Assembly (NCBI RefSeq): GCF_051967575.1
Contig: NZ_JBQCJW010000017.1
Location: 4,526-68,525 of the forward strand
DNA length: 64,000 bases
Reading direction: 5' to 3'
Source of the DNA: Solibacillus silvestris_B
GTDB lineage: Bacteria > Bacillota > Bacilli > Bacillales_A > Planococcaceae
The position numbers and the translations under genes were made by a program. Positions 1-8,708 of this stretch are shown here, in pieces. The notes below the pieces were generated by a model. The model was not told where the DNA came from. It saw only the letters and a list, made by a program, of their open reading frames with translations, and ran no database searches. Every line of letters starts with the position of its first letter. Within the stretch, counting starts at the first letter, position 1.

Positions 1-631
1 CCATTTCAAATAGGCGGCGCAGTAATCCAGGATGTGTACGAGATACGATTACTTGCGGACCACGTGTCGTACGCTCAACTTTTGTAATGTATACACGGAT
101 GCGGGATGTCGGCTTATATACTTCACCTTGGATTTGCTCGTTTACTGGTAATGCCGCTTCCACTTTACCGATGGACACATAAATATTGCGTGCATCTTGG
201 CGTTCAATCACTCCAGTGACGATATCATCTTCACGATCTACATATTCCTCATAAATTAAACCACGCTCTGCTTCGCGAACACGTTGCGTTACAACTTGCT
301 TTGCCGTCTGTGCCGCGATGCGCCCGAAGTTTCGCGGTGTTACTTCTTCTTCTACGATGTCGCCAATTTCATAAGCTGCATTAATATACTTCGCATCTTC
401 CAACGCGATTTCCAAGCGATCGTCTTCTACTTCTTCCACTACGTCTTTACGAGAATAAACAACCATTGAACCTGTGTCTAAGTTCAGGTCGACACGAACA
501 TTTTGCGCTTGGTTGAAATTACGTTTATACGCCGTTACTAAAGCCGCCTCAATCGCTTCAATTATTACATCTCTTGAAATACCTTTCTGCTCTTCAAGGG
601 CAGTTAGGGCATCTAGTAATTCACTACTCAT
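1..631 (-). CDS. nusA: Transcription termination/antitermination factor NusA (5' part, runs off the window)
   Basis: NusA binds RNA polymerase and nascent RNA and modulates pausing, termination and antitermination. The visible 210 codons begin MSSELLDALTALEEQKGISR and cover the N-terminal RNAP-binding domain. They continue into the S1 domain (around residues 130-200, containing DIVTGVIERQDARNIYVSIG). The KH domains lie beyond position 1. The ATG at 631 is preceded by AGGAGTG with good spacing. It follows rimP by 13 nt, the usual rimP-nusA arrangement. The match is continuous over the visible part; the 3' end is missing only because the window ends. Confidence 0.96.
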   Translation of the reverse strand, partial: MSSELLDALTALEEQKGISRDVIIEAIEAALVTAYKRNFNQAQNVRVDLNLDTGSMVVYSRKDVVEEVEDDRLEIALEDAKYINAAYEIGDIVEEEVTPRNFGRIAAQTAKQVVTQRVREAERGLIYEEYVDREDDIVTGVIERQDARNIYVSIGKVEAALPVNEQIQGEVYKPTSRIRVYITKVERTTRGPQVIVSRTHPGLLRRLFEM

Positions 632-644
632 TTTGTTTTCACTC

Positions 645-1130
645 CTAAATTTGCTTATCTGAAAAATCGATAGCAAGACGTGCTTGCGCAATTTTTTCTT
701 TTTCAATTTGTACTGTTACTTTACGTGTTTTTATGCGGAATTCGATCTCTAAATATTCGTCTGTATATGCGCGTAAATAACCATAGAATTCTTTTAAATC
801 CTTTACTGGTTCATATGTTTTCACATAAATATAGCTGCCGATTGCCTTTTCAAAGTCCTGCTGTTTTTTTAATGGACGTTCAGCTCCTGGAGAAGAAACT
901 TCTAAATAATAGTTTTGCTCGATTGGATCATTTTCATCCAACTTCTCGCTTAAACGCTCACTTACTTGCGCACACTGCAAAATATCAATGCCGCCTTCTG
1001 GTGTGTCAACATAAATGCGAAGGAACCAGTCGCGTCCTTCTTTCACGAACTCGATATCAACTAATTCTAAATCAAGCTCTTCCACAATCGGTGTCACTAG
1101 CTCTTCAATGATCGACGTAACTTTGCTCAT
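645..1130 (-). CDS. rimP: Ribosome maturation factor RimP
   Basis: RimP assists assembly and maturation of the 30S subunit. The 161-residue product has the two-domain layout of the family: an N-terminal alpha/beta domain with VDIEFVKEGRDWFLRIYVD and YYLEVSSPGAERPLK, and a C-terminal SH3-like domain (about residues 90-160). The length is normal. The ATG is preceded by GGGAGGATACG. It is the first gene of the rimP-nusA unit. Just upstream of the ribosome-binding site, an imperfect inverted repeat (about 1144-1155 with 1178-1190) could fold in the leader RNA; its role is unknown. Confidence 0.95.
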   Translation of the reverse strand: MSKVTSIIEELVTPIVEELDLELVDIEFVKEGRDWFLRIYVDTPEGGIDILQCAQVSERLSEKLDENDPIEQNYYLEVSSPGAERPLKKQQDFEKAIGSYIYVKTYEPVKDLKEFYGYLRAYTDEYLEIEFRIKTRKVTVQIEKEKIAQARLAIDFSDKQI

Positions 1131-1211
1131 CGTATCCTCCCTAGCGTCTTTGTTTGTAAAATCATGATGTTATTTATTAAACAAAAGACGAGTTTTCATT
1201 GAAAAAAATTG

Positions 1212-1316
1212 GCTCAATTACATATCGACGTAATTGCATCCAGATTTTTTAAGCCCACAGGACGTGGGTTAGTCAGCCGTTGAAGCAGGATGCGGCGTTT
1301 TCAGGCTGACTTCCTT
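1212..1316. repeat. Dispersed intergenic repeat, copy A, followed by GGA-loop hairpins
   Basis: The head is the inverted repeat CAATTAC-N8-GTAATTG at 1215-1236. It is followed on the plus strand by CATCCAGATTTTTTAAG. Next come a hairpin CCCAC-AGGAC-GTGGG near 1253-1267 and an 8-bp stem AGTCAGCC/GGCTGACT enclosing GCAGGATGC. Related 22-nt heads occur at 15137-15158 and 63841-63862. The spacing and flanks are similar enough to suggest one repeat family. The family assignment is inference from three copies in this window. Confidence 0.5.
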
Positions 1317-1417
1317 TTTGTTTTCTTTTTAAAATCTGCCATATCCGCCAAAGGCATTTCTCGATTCAGCAGGTGTTGAGACATATGCTGAATTGAGGTA
1401 AATAGTTGTGTAAACAA

Positions 1418-1447
1418 CAGAAAAGAGCGGGAAACCCCACTCTTTTG
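1418..1447 (-). terminator. Intrinsic terminator downstream of polC
   Basis: On the minus strand the stem AAAAGAGTGGGG and its partner CCCGCTCTTTT enclose a short T-rich loop and end in TTTT. It lies about 145 nt after the polC stop and before rimP, so it should end the polC transcript. The stem is nearly symmetric and could work in both directions. Confidence 0.7.
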
Positions 1448-1592
1448 CTGGCGAACTATCAACAAATTATTACATTCAGCATAGCATAAAGGCTTACTGA
1501 ATGCAAATTTTGCCTATTGACACATATCATTTACGGCATTTTAGCTAAACTGCAGCAAAATCCGCAAAACCTGACCCTTATATACGCATCAT

Positions 1593-2998
1593 TTAGAATA
1601 AAGAAAGCTGGTTTGCATCTGGCATCCCTTCTAAGCAGCCAAGCTCATCCATATACTCGATCAACGTTTTTGATACACGACCACGCTGCTGCAAATCTTC
1701 TTTCGATAAAAATTCTCCATTTTTACGAGCTTCGACAATTTGCTTCGCTACGTTTGTACCGAGTCCTGGAATTGCATCGAACGGTGGGATTAATGAATTG
1801 CCTTCGATAATAAATTCACTCGCCTGTGAACGGTATAAATCCACTTTCTTGAAATTCATCCCACGTTCACACATTTCAAGCGCAATTTCCATAACCGTCA
1901 GTAAACTTTTTTCTTTCGGCGCCGCATCGAGCCCTTTCATATTAATTTCGTCTATTTTTTTACGAATCATAACAGAACCCTGTGTCATCGCAATTAAATC
2001 GAAATCCGATGCACGCACTGTAAAATAGGCCGCATAGTAAAGGATTGGGTGATGGACTTTGAACCATGCAATGCGCACAGCCATTAATACATATGCTGCT
2101 GCATGGGCTTTCGGGAACATATATTTTATCTTTTTGCACGAATCGATATACCATTCCGGCACTTTTTTCGCGCGCATCTCTGCTTCCATTTCATCGGTTA
2201 AGCCTTTTCCTTTACGCACCGATTCCATAATTTTAAACGCAAATGATGGTTCTAAATCTTGATAAATCAAATAAACCATAATATCGTCACGACAGCCAAT
2301 TACTTCTTTTAATACACATGTGCCGTCTTTAATAAGCTCTTGCGCATTCCCTAGCCATACATCTGTACCGTGGGACAGACCGGAAATTTGCACAAGTTCG
2401 CTAAACGTTGAAGGCTTAGTTTCTTCCAGCATTTGGCGCACGAATTTTGTTCCGAACTCCGGAATTCCGAGCGTTCCTGTCTTCGTGCCAATTTGCTTTT
2501 CCGTCACCCCAAGCGATTCTGTCGAGCTAAAAATTTTCATCACGATCGGATCATCCGTCGGTATTGTTTTTGGATCGATTCCCGATAAATCCTGCAGCAT
2601 GCGAATTACAGTCGGATCATCGTGTCCAAGTATATCGAGCTTTAATATATTGTCATGTATCGAGTGGAAGTCAAAATGAGTCGTTTTCCACTCCGCATCT
2701 TGTGCATCCGCCGGGAACTGCACCGGAGAGAAATCATAAATATCCATATAATCAGGTACTACGATAATACCTCCCGGGTGCTGTCCTGTTGTACGTTTTA
2801 CGCCTGTACAGCCTTGCACTAGACGGTCAACTTCTGCATTTCGATATGTGATGCCATTGTCGCTTCCGTATCCTTTTACATAACCATATGCTGTTTTTTC
2901 CGCAACTGTACCAATCGTCCCCGCACGGAAAACATAATCCTCGCCAAACAGCACTTTCGTATAGTTATGCGCATTTGGCTGATATTCGCCGGAAAAAT
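1593..2998 (-). CDS. polC: DNA polymerase III alpha subunit PolC, 3' exon (C-terminal part, after the group II intron)
   Basis: This is the downstream exon of polC, the Gram-positive replicative polymerase with built-in 3'-5' exonuclease. It encodes residues 977-1444: the rest of the palm, fingers, beta-clamp-binding and C-terminal regions. It starts mid-codon at 2998. Joined to 5650 it reads DIDL-N-FSGEYQP, the expected PolC sequence, without any frame change (2929 + 1406 = 4335 nt). An internal ATG at 2954 opens a 453-codon frame, but it would lack the first palm aspartates and is not a sensible start. The protein ends DANQLSLF, a likely clamp-binding tail. A terminator follows. Confidence 0.93.
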
Positions 2999-3047
2999 AT
3001 GACGATAGGTAAGCATTTGAAGTTATCGCCAGCTTTTCCCCCGTCCC

Positions 3048-3084
3048 GCACCGTGCATGAGGCTTTCACACTCACACGGCGCTC
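3048..3084 (-). ncRNA. Group II intron catalytic domain V
   Basis: On the minus strand AGC leads into an eight-pair arm GCGCCGTG/CACGGTGC with one G-U pair. A second arm follows (GAG/CTC region), with a two-base bulge on the 3' side and a GAAA-containing apical loop. This is the expected layout of the roughly 34-nt catalytic domain V. It starts about 20 nt after the maturase stop codon. Confidence 0.8.
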
Positions 3085-3104
3085 CATCGTTAGTTTTGTT
3101 GAGT

Positions 3105-4931
3105 TTAAAGACTAAGCTTTGGATTTCCTACTTCCGTTCTTAGCCTGTTTAATTTGTTTAATGCTTTTACTTCGAACTTACTTATTATCTTTCGGTAATC
3201 TTTATTCATTAATAGGTCTGAATGATGAATGAGCATGTGATACTTTTTATTGATAATAATTAAATTATCATATTCATCCGTGCCGCCTTGAGCTGTTGGT
3301 TTCCTATGGTGACATATCGCTTGATGAGGAGTTAGCCGTTCACCTGTAATACCACAGCAACCTTTTTGGGCTACATATTTAATTAGACGGTTGTTTTCAT
3401 ACAGAGTACTTTTTGATTTATATATCCCTTTACAAAACATTTCAATTTCTCTAACAGACACTTGTTTTAAATCTTTATGAATTACTTTCCTATCAAATCC
3501 CTTGTAAATCGTGAATTCAGGCTTTCGCTGTCCTCGTATATCATGTCGAACCGCTTCGATAGGATAGACCAGTAATCCATTGCTTTTGAAACGTGGATAA
3601 TTGTAATCTCCATAAAACTTATCAATAACTCCATTTGTTTCTTTTGTCTTCACAAAAATGTTTCTAAATAAGAGTGATTTGATATTCGGATGAACATTAT
3701 GCCTTATTTCATTAAAGTCCTGCGATATTCGGGTCGCAATCTTATAATAGTTTTGCAACCCTAAGATATTCGCATTAAAGTTCATCACCTTTTGTGGAGT
3801 AGGGTTTTTCCTTAGCTTCACCAATTGATGCCTAATAACACCTTGCACCTTTTCTTTTGCTTTGGGGTCCATTTTCGAATTGACGATGTATCCCGTTTTC
3901 GAATTTCCCTTTTGTACCGCTCTAAACCGAATACCTAAAAAGTTTGTACCGTTTTTACGCAAATTTGTAATCTTACTTTTTTCATCACTAATCATTAACC
4001 CTAGTCGTTCCTTTAGCCATTTCTCAACAGCTATTTTAATTTTTCGGGCATTTTCATATGAATTCGTGAAGATTTTAAAATCATCTGCGTATCGAACTAA
4101 ATACATGGGCTTCAGTCCCGTATTTTTAAGAACATCTGTTTTATTGCGTTTTAGCTTATAAGGTACTCGTGTCGGTTTCGTTTCCCATTGATTTGAAATC
4201 CACCAATCCAACTCGTTTAATACTACATTGGCAAGTAGCGGAGATAAAATTCCTCCTTGGGGCGTTCCTTTCGTTGGTACTCCTTCACCTGTAATTTCAG
4301 CTTTCAGCATCTTTTTGATGATTACTAATACTTTTTTATCCCTAATACCAATCGTCCATAATTGTCTCATTAGCTTTTTATGATTTACAGTATCGAAGAA
4401 ACCTTTAATATCGATATCAACGACAAAATGCTGATGACTATGATTCACCATATGATAGCATCTTGCGAGTGCATCATGTGTACTTCGCTTCGGTCTGAAT
4501 CCATAACTTTGTGGATTGAATTTCCCCTCTGTAATTGGTTCTAATACTTGTAAGAACATTTGCTGTATTAGTCTATCCTCAATCGTTGGGATACCTAGAG
4601 GTCGCATCTTTCCATTAGGCTTTAGTATAAACAACCGTCTAACTGCGTGTGGTGAATAATTTTCCAGTCTTTTTCGAACAAGTTTGATTAGTTTATCAGC
4701 ATTCATTTTGTTCAAGTGTTTAATTGTGTGTCCATTTGTCCCTTTCGTTTTACTACCTGTATTACTTTTCAGGTTTCGAAAGGCGAGTTGAATGTTTTCT
4801 TCAGAAATAATTAATTCATAAAGGTCTGTGAAATATCGACCACTTTTACTTTCCTCATAAAGATTATCAAAAGTTGTTTGTAACCCACAATATTCATTGT
4901 TTCTTAACTTTTGTATCATTAAGTCAGCCAA
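3105..4931 (-). CDS. ltrA: Group II intron-encoded reverse transcriptase/maturase with HNH endonuclease
   Basis: This multifunctional intron protein is expected to promote splicing of its intron and mobility by target-primed reverse transcription. The 608 residues show RT blocks (LKPNGKMRPLGIPTIEDR, QSYGFRPKRSTHDAL, GTPQGGILSPLLANVVLNEL) and the catalytic YADDF at about 280. A maturase (X) region follows (about 370-480). The C-terminal HNH-type domain has CCGITGERL, ICHHRKP, GGTDEYDNL and MLIHH. The start is TTG with GGGAG seven nt upstream; an ATG four codons inside is the alternative. The frame is intact, so the element may be active. The symbol is the generic family name. Confidence 0.93.
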   Translation of the reverse strand: MADLMIQKLRNNEYCGLQTTFDNLYEESKSGRYFTDLYELIISEENIQLAFRNLKSNTGSKTKGTNGHTIKHLNKMNADKLIKLVRKRLENYSPHAVRRLFILKPNGKMRPLGIPTIEDRLIQQMFLQVLEPITEGKFNPQSYGFRPKRSTHDALARCYHMVNHSHQHFVVDIDIKGFFDTVNHKKLMRQLWTIGIRDKKVLVIIKKMLKAEITGEGVPTKGTPQGGILSPLLANVVLNELDWWISNQWETKPTRVPYKLKRNKTDVLKNTGLKPMYLVRYADDFKIFTNSYENARKIKIAVEKWLKERLGLMISDEKSKITNLRKNGTNFLGIRFRAVQKGNSKTGYIVNSKMDPKAKEKVQGVIRHQLVKLRKNPTPQKVMNFNANILGLQNYYKIATRISQDFNEIRHNVHPNIKSLLFRNIFVKTKETNGVIDKFYGDYNYPRFKSNGLLVYPIEAVRHDIRGQRKPEFTIYKGFDRKVIHKDLKQVSVREIEMFCKGIYKSKSTLYENNRLIKYVAQKGCCGITGERLTPHQAICHHRKPTAQGGTDEYDNLIIINKKYHMLIHHSDLLMNKDYRKIISKFEVKALNKLNRLRTEVGNPKLSL

Positions 4932-5649
4932 CTAATTACTCCCTATGAGCTTTCGTTCTCTTTAGTCATACTAGAATCTGACTTGTGTAGGTTTCTTTTC
5001 AACACTAACGACTTGTGCCCTTCCCTCAGAAATGTTTTTTCCTCCGACCTATTTGTTATTCAGTCATCACTGGCATTTCATCATCGGTACTACGGCACTA
5101 CTGCCACTCCAATAAAGTAAGTTATAGCTTTTCGCTTTTCCTTACACCGTCGTCCTCGACATGCAACTGTCTCTTACGTTCGGAGCTTCACACGTTCCAC
5201 TATTTCTATCTGTACATCTTTCCTTAGGTTCCCCCTAAATTCCGCTAGGCTTGCATGTGCCTGTAACACATGATGGATTTTCATAACCAAACGCTTACTC
5301 ATCCACACCTAGAAGTCCTCATAGACCCCGCAGCATTTCTACTGCGTGATATTCACGAAAAGTCAGTCGAGGGTTCGTCCCAGTGATTCTACTGATTCTA
5401 ACCATAGAAAGTTTATAGACGCCAGACCTATCATTCACGGGATTGCTCCCTTTCCACAGCCGTACTGTTTGGGTGAACTTCAGCCTACTTTAACGAGCTT
5501 CATACAAGTTTCAGTTTTGCAGTCATCTGCTTGCATGTCGTAGCTTCAGCGAGTGCGTTTCGGGGCGTTACTCCGTCATTCCACACTTTAAAATAGCAGT
5601 TCTACCAGTAATAGGGTGGCTAGTCTTTTCAACTAGCAACGTGTCACAC

Positions 5650-8578
5650 TCAAATCGATATCAGGTACTTTGTCTCCCTTGAATCCAAGGAAGGTTTCGA
5701 ACGGGATATCTTGCCCGTCTTTTTTGTACTGCGCTCCACATTCGGGACATTCTTTGTTCGGCAAGTCATAGCCGGATGCGACCGAACCATCTGCGATAAA
5801 CTCAGAATGCTTACAATTCGGACAAATATAATGCGGCGGCAATGGGTTCACTTCCGTAATTTCCATAAATGTCGCAACGAGTGACGACCCGACCGAACCA
5901 CGCGAACCAACTAAGTAACCGTCAGCCAATGATTTTTTTACGAGCTTCGCGGAAATTAGATAAATTACGCCGAACCCATGCCCTAAAATCGACTTTAATT
6001 CCTTATCAATCCGGGCTTGCACAATTTCCGGCAAATTTTCGCCGTAAATGCTATGTGCCATTTCATATGTCAAATTCGTCACTTCATCGTCCGAGCCTTC
6101 AATCTTTGGTGTATATAAGTCATCTTTGATCGGTTTCACATCGCCAATCATATTTGCAACAAAAGTTGTATTTGTCACGACAACTTCCTTCGCCAGATCA
6201 GGCCCTAAAAAGTCGAATTCCTTCAGCATCTCATCAGTTGTTCGGAAATGGACTTTCGGTAAAGGGTTCCGGTTTAATGGATTTGCCCCACCCATCGAAC
6301 CGACTAATATTTGGCGGAACTTCGCATCTGTTTCATGCAAGTAATGGACATTTCCTGTCGCGACAACCGGCAAATTCAGTTTTTTGCCTAGTTTGATGAT
6401 ACGGCGGATAATATCTTCCAGCGCCCATTCATCATGAACCGTGCCTCCATCCACTAATTGTGAATACACCGGCTTAGGCATCACTTCCAGATAATCATAG
6501 AATTTGGCGATACGCTCGGCTTCTTCCTGTGTTTTATTCATCATCGTTTCAAATAGTTCACCATTCGAGCAGCCGGAGCCGACAATCAAGCCTTGCCTTA
6601 GTTTCTGCAAATCCGAACGACGAATTCGCGGCACTCTGTAAAATGTTTCGGTATGGGATATCGAAATCAGTTTGAATAAGTTTTTCAGCCCAGTATCATC
6701 TACCGCCAAAACCGTGCAGTGGCTGGGGCGCGCTTGCTTATACCCTTCTTCACCGCCAACATGTTCATTCATTTCCATTAAGTTTTTAATGCCCAAATCA
6801 GCCGCCTGCTTTAATAAATGCAGAAATAATTCCCCGGTTGCTTCAGTATCGTAAATTGCACGGTGATGCTGTGTCAGCTCGATATTATATTTTTTCGTCA
6901 ACGTTTTCAAGTTATGCGATTTTTGGCCTGGGTTCACGAGACGGGAAAGCTCGACCGTATCAATACCTGGGTGACGAACGTCAATGCCCGCATTTTTGTA
7001 TGCCACATATAAAAAGCCTAAGTCGAACGCTGCGTTATGCGCTACGACAACTCCGTCACCAATAAAATCATGGAATTCACGAATGACATCATTAAGTTCT
7101 GGTGCATTGACGAGCATATCATCTGTAATATGTGTTAATTCAATAATTTTCGCGGTTAGTTTACGATGCGGATTTGAGAATCGTTCAAACGTATCGATGA
7201 CTTGGCCATTTTTTATTTTCACGGCTGCCAGCTCGATAATCGTGTCATACACATTCGAAAAACCGGTCGTCTCCACGTCAAATACGATATACGTTGCATT
7301 TTCCAGATCCGCATCAATCGGGTCGTATACAATCGGTTTCCCGTCATCGACCAAGTTTGCCTCCACCCCGTAAATGACTTTAATACCATTTTTCTTGCCG
7401 GCAGCATAAGCTTCCGGGAATGCCTGAACAACAGCATGGTCTGTAACCGCAATCGCAGGATGTCCCCATTTTGCAGCTTGAGCAACAAGTTTATCGACAG
7501 ATGTCATCGCATCCATCTGACTCATTGGTGTATGCAGGTGAAGCTCTACACGCTTTTCGCCTTCCGGTGCATGGTCTTTTTTAGGTTCATGCTTGATTTC
7601 ATTAATGTCTTTTACCATCATGACTAAATCACGGGCAAATGTATCAAGCTGGATCGATCCCCGAACACGAACCCACATGCCTTTACTGATCTGGTTCATT
7701 TTCACGACGTCTTCATCGCCATTTGAAAACATTTTTACGAGCAGTGAATCTGTGTAATCGGAAATTTTCAATTCCAATAAGGAACGGCCGCTTCGCAGTT
7801 CCTTTACTTCACATGCAAAAATAAAACCTTCCAATACAATCGAACGTTCCTCTTCCAAAACAGTGCGAATTTCCACAGGTTCCGGATTTTTAATTAGCGC
7901 ACCGATTTGGAATGGTATATCCCCGTTTGATACAGCACCCGGATTATTAGCCTTCTCTTTTTCACGCGCTGCAAAATCTGCCATTGCCTGCTTTGATAGG
8001 CGCTCTTCCTCTTCTTGCCGCTGCTGGTAAAACGCTTCCTGCTGTGCGATAAATTCTTCGGACTCTTCAACAAGCTGGAACTCTAGCGGGATATGCGGGA
8101 AACCGAACGACTTGTAGGAATCGGCAATTTTATCCGTATACTTTGATTTCAACGATAAATATTCCACTTCCAGCATTGATGTAACGACAAGCTTATGCCC
8201 TGTCCATTTTGGTGTTTGCTTCATTAAATTTTCACGCAGCAATGGCGACATTTCATCCATTTGCTCGATTACTGCTTGCCAATAATCCAAAATATGCTGT
8301 TCATTGACGACTGGATTATGCGACTCAATCGTAAGCAAGACGTTGGCGATATGCGAAAATTTCTCTGCCATCCGCATACGTAATAATTGATACACTTGAT
8401 ATGGCAATATATTTTCAATGTTAATTTTAAAATGCCAAACCCTTTTCTTTTTATGAACGGTTACACGTTCGAGTGTCCCATTTTCAAAAAAGGACATATA
8501 AACATCATCAGTCAACTCAAGCTGCTGGATTAATAGTAGGAATTTTTGTCTTCCTTCCTGTTTTGACAATTGTTTCAC
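5650..8578 (-). CDS. polC: DNA polymerase III alpha subunit PolC, 5' exon (N-terminal part, before the group II intron)
   Basis: This exon encodes residues 1-976 of PolC. It has an N-terminal domain, an OB-fold (about 235-330), the PHP domain (starting about 340, VELHLHTPMSQMDAMTS) and an inserted DnaQ-type exonuclease (about 420-590, FDVETTGF and AHNAAFDLGFL). A zinc-binding stretch (CPNC, CPEC) precedes the start of the palm, which ends KVPDIDL. Asp973 and Asp975 match the catalytic pair known for PolC. Without splicing, translation runs five codons into the intron and stops at 5633, giving a 981-residue polymerase-dead product. The GTG start at 8578 matches the MEQLS-like family start; a TTG three codons later with AAGGGTG upstream is the alternative. 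Confidence 0.94.
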
Positions 8579-8649
8579 CCTTTCTTCTAATATAAAAAAG
8601 CGCTAAAGCATCCATTTGACCCCGACAAGCTTTGGCAGCTCAGCGGTGA

Positions 8650-8686
8650 AAAAGAAAGGAAAGTACATATTGCTTGTACTTTCCCG
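8650..8686 (-). terminator. Intrinsic terminator downstream of proS
   Basis: A nine-pair stem GGAAAGTAC/GTACTTTCC with a nine-nt loop (8658-8684) is followed on the minus strand by TTTCTTTTT. It lies just past the proS stop, so polC probably starts from its own promoter in the roughly 70 nt that remain before 8578. Confidence 0.75.
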
Positions 8687-8708
8687 TTCTTTGTATGTTC
8701 AGCCCAAC

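Larger units (their letters stand above)
1131..1592. other. Intergenic region between polC and rimP with repeat-like and stem-loop elements
   Basis: This 462-nt gap has no convincing gene. From rimP outwards it holds the leader inverted repeat, a copy of a dispersed 22-nt inverted-repeat element (1215-1236), two or three GGA-loop hairpins on the plus strand (1250-1316), and the polC terminator (1421-1446). I could not identify a convincing sigma-A promoter for rimP-nusA, although one must lie here unless polC transcripts read through. Confidence 0.6.
2999..5649 (-). mobile_element. Group II intron (retroelement) inserted in polC, sense orientation
   Basis: The 2651-nt element begins GTGTGACACG at 5649 (group II consensus GUGYG) and ends CCTATCGTCAT at 2999 (terminal AT). 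A domain V hairpin with CGCCGTG/CACGGTG arms and GAAA in the apical part is visible at about 3048-3084. Domain VI (arms GGCGATA/TATCGTC, with an unpaired A candidate) covers about 2999-3028. The encoded maturase fills domain IV (3105-4931), and the 718 nt upstream should hold domains I-III. It lies in the same orientation as polC, so RNA splicing can restore the host message. Boundaries are supported because precise removal recreates PolC codon N977 (A|AT). Confidence 0.93.

Noticed and set aside
1593..8578. polC as a pseudogene split by a frameshift or IS element
   Set aside because: The interruption has exact group II intron ends, and its removal restores an unbroken 1444-codon frame with the conserved palm motif. 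It is a spliced gene, not a broken one.
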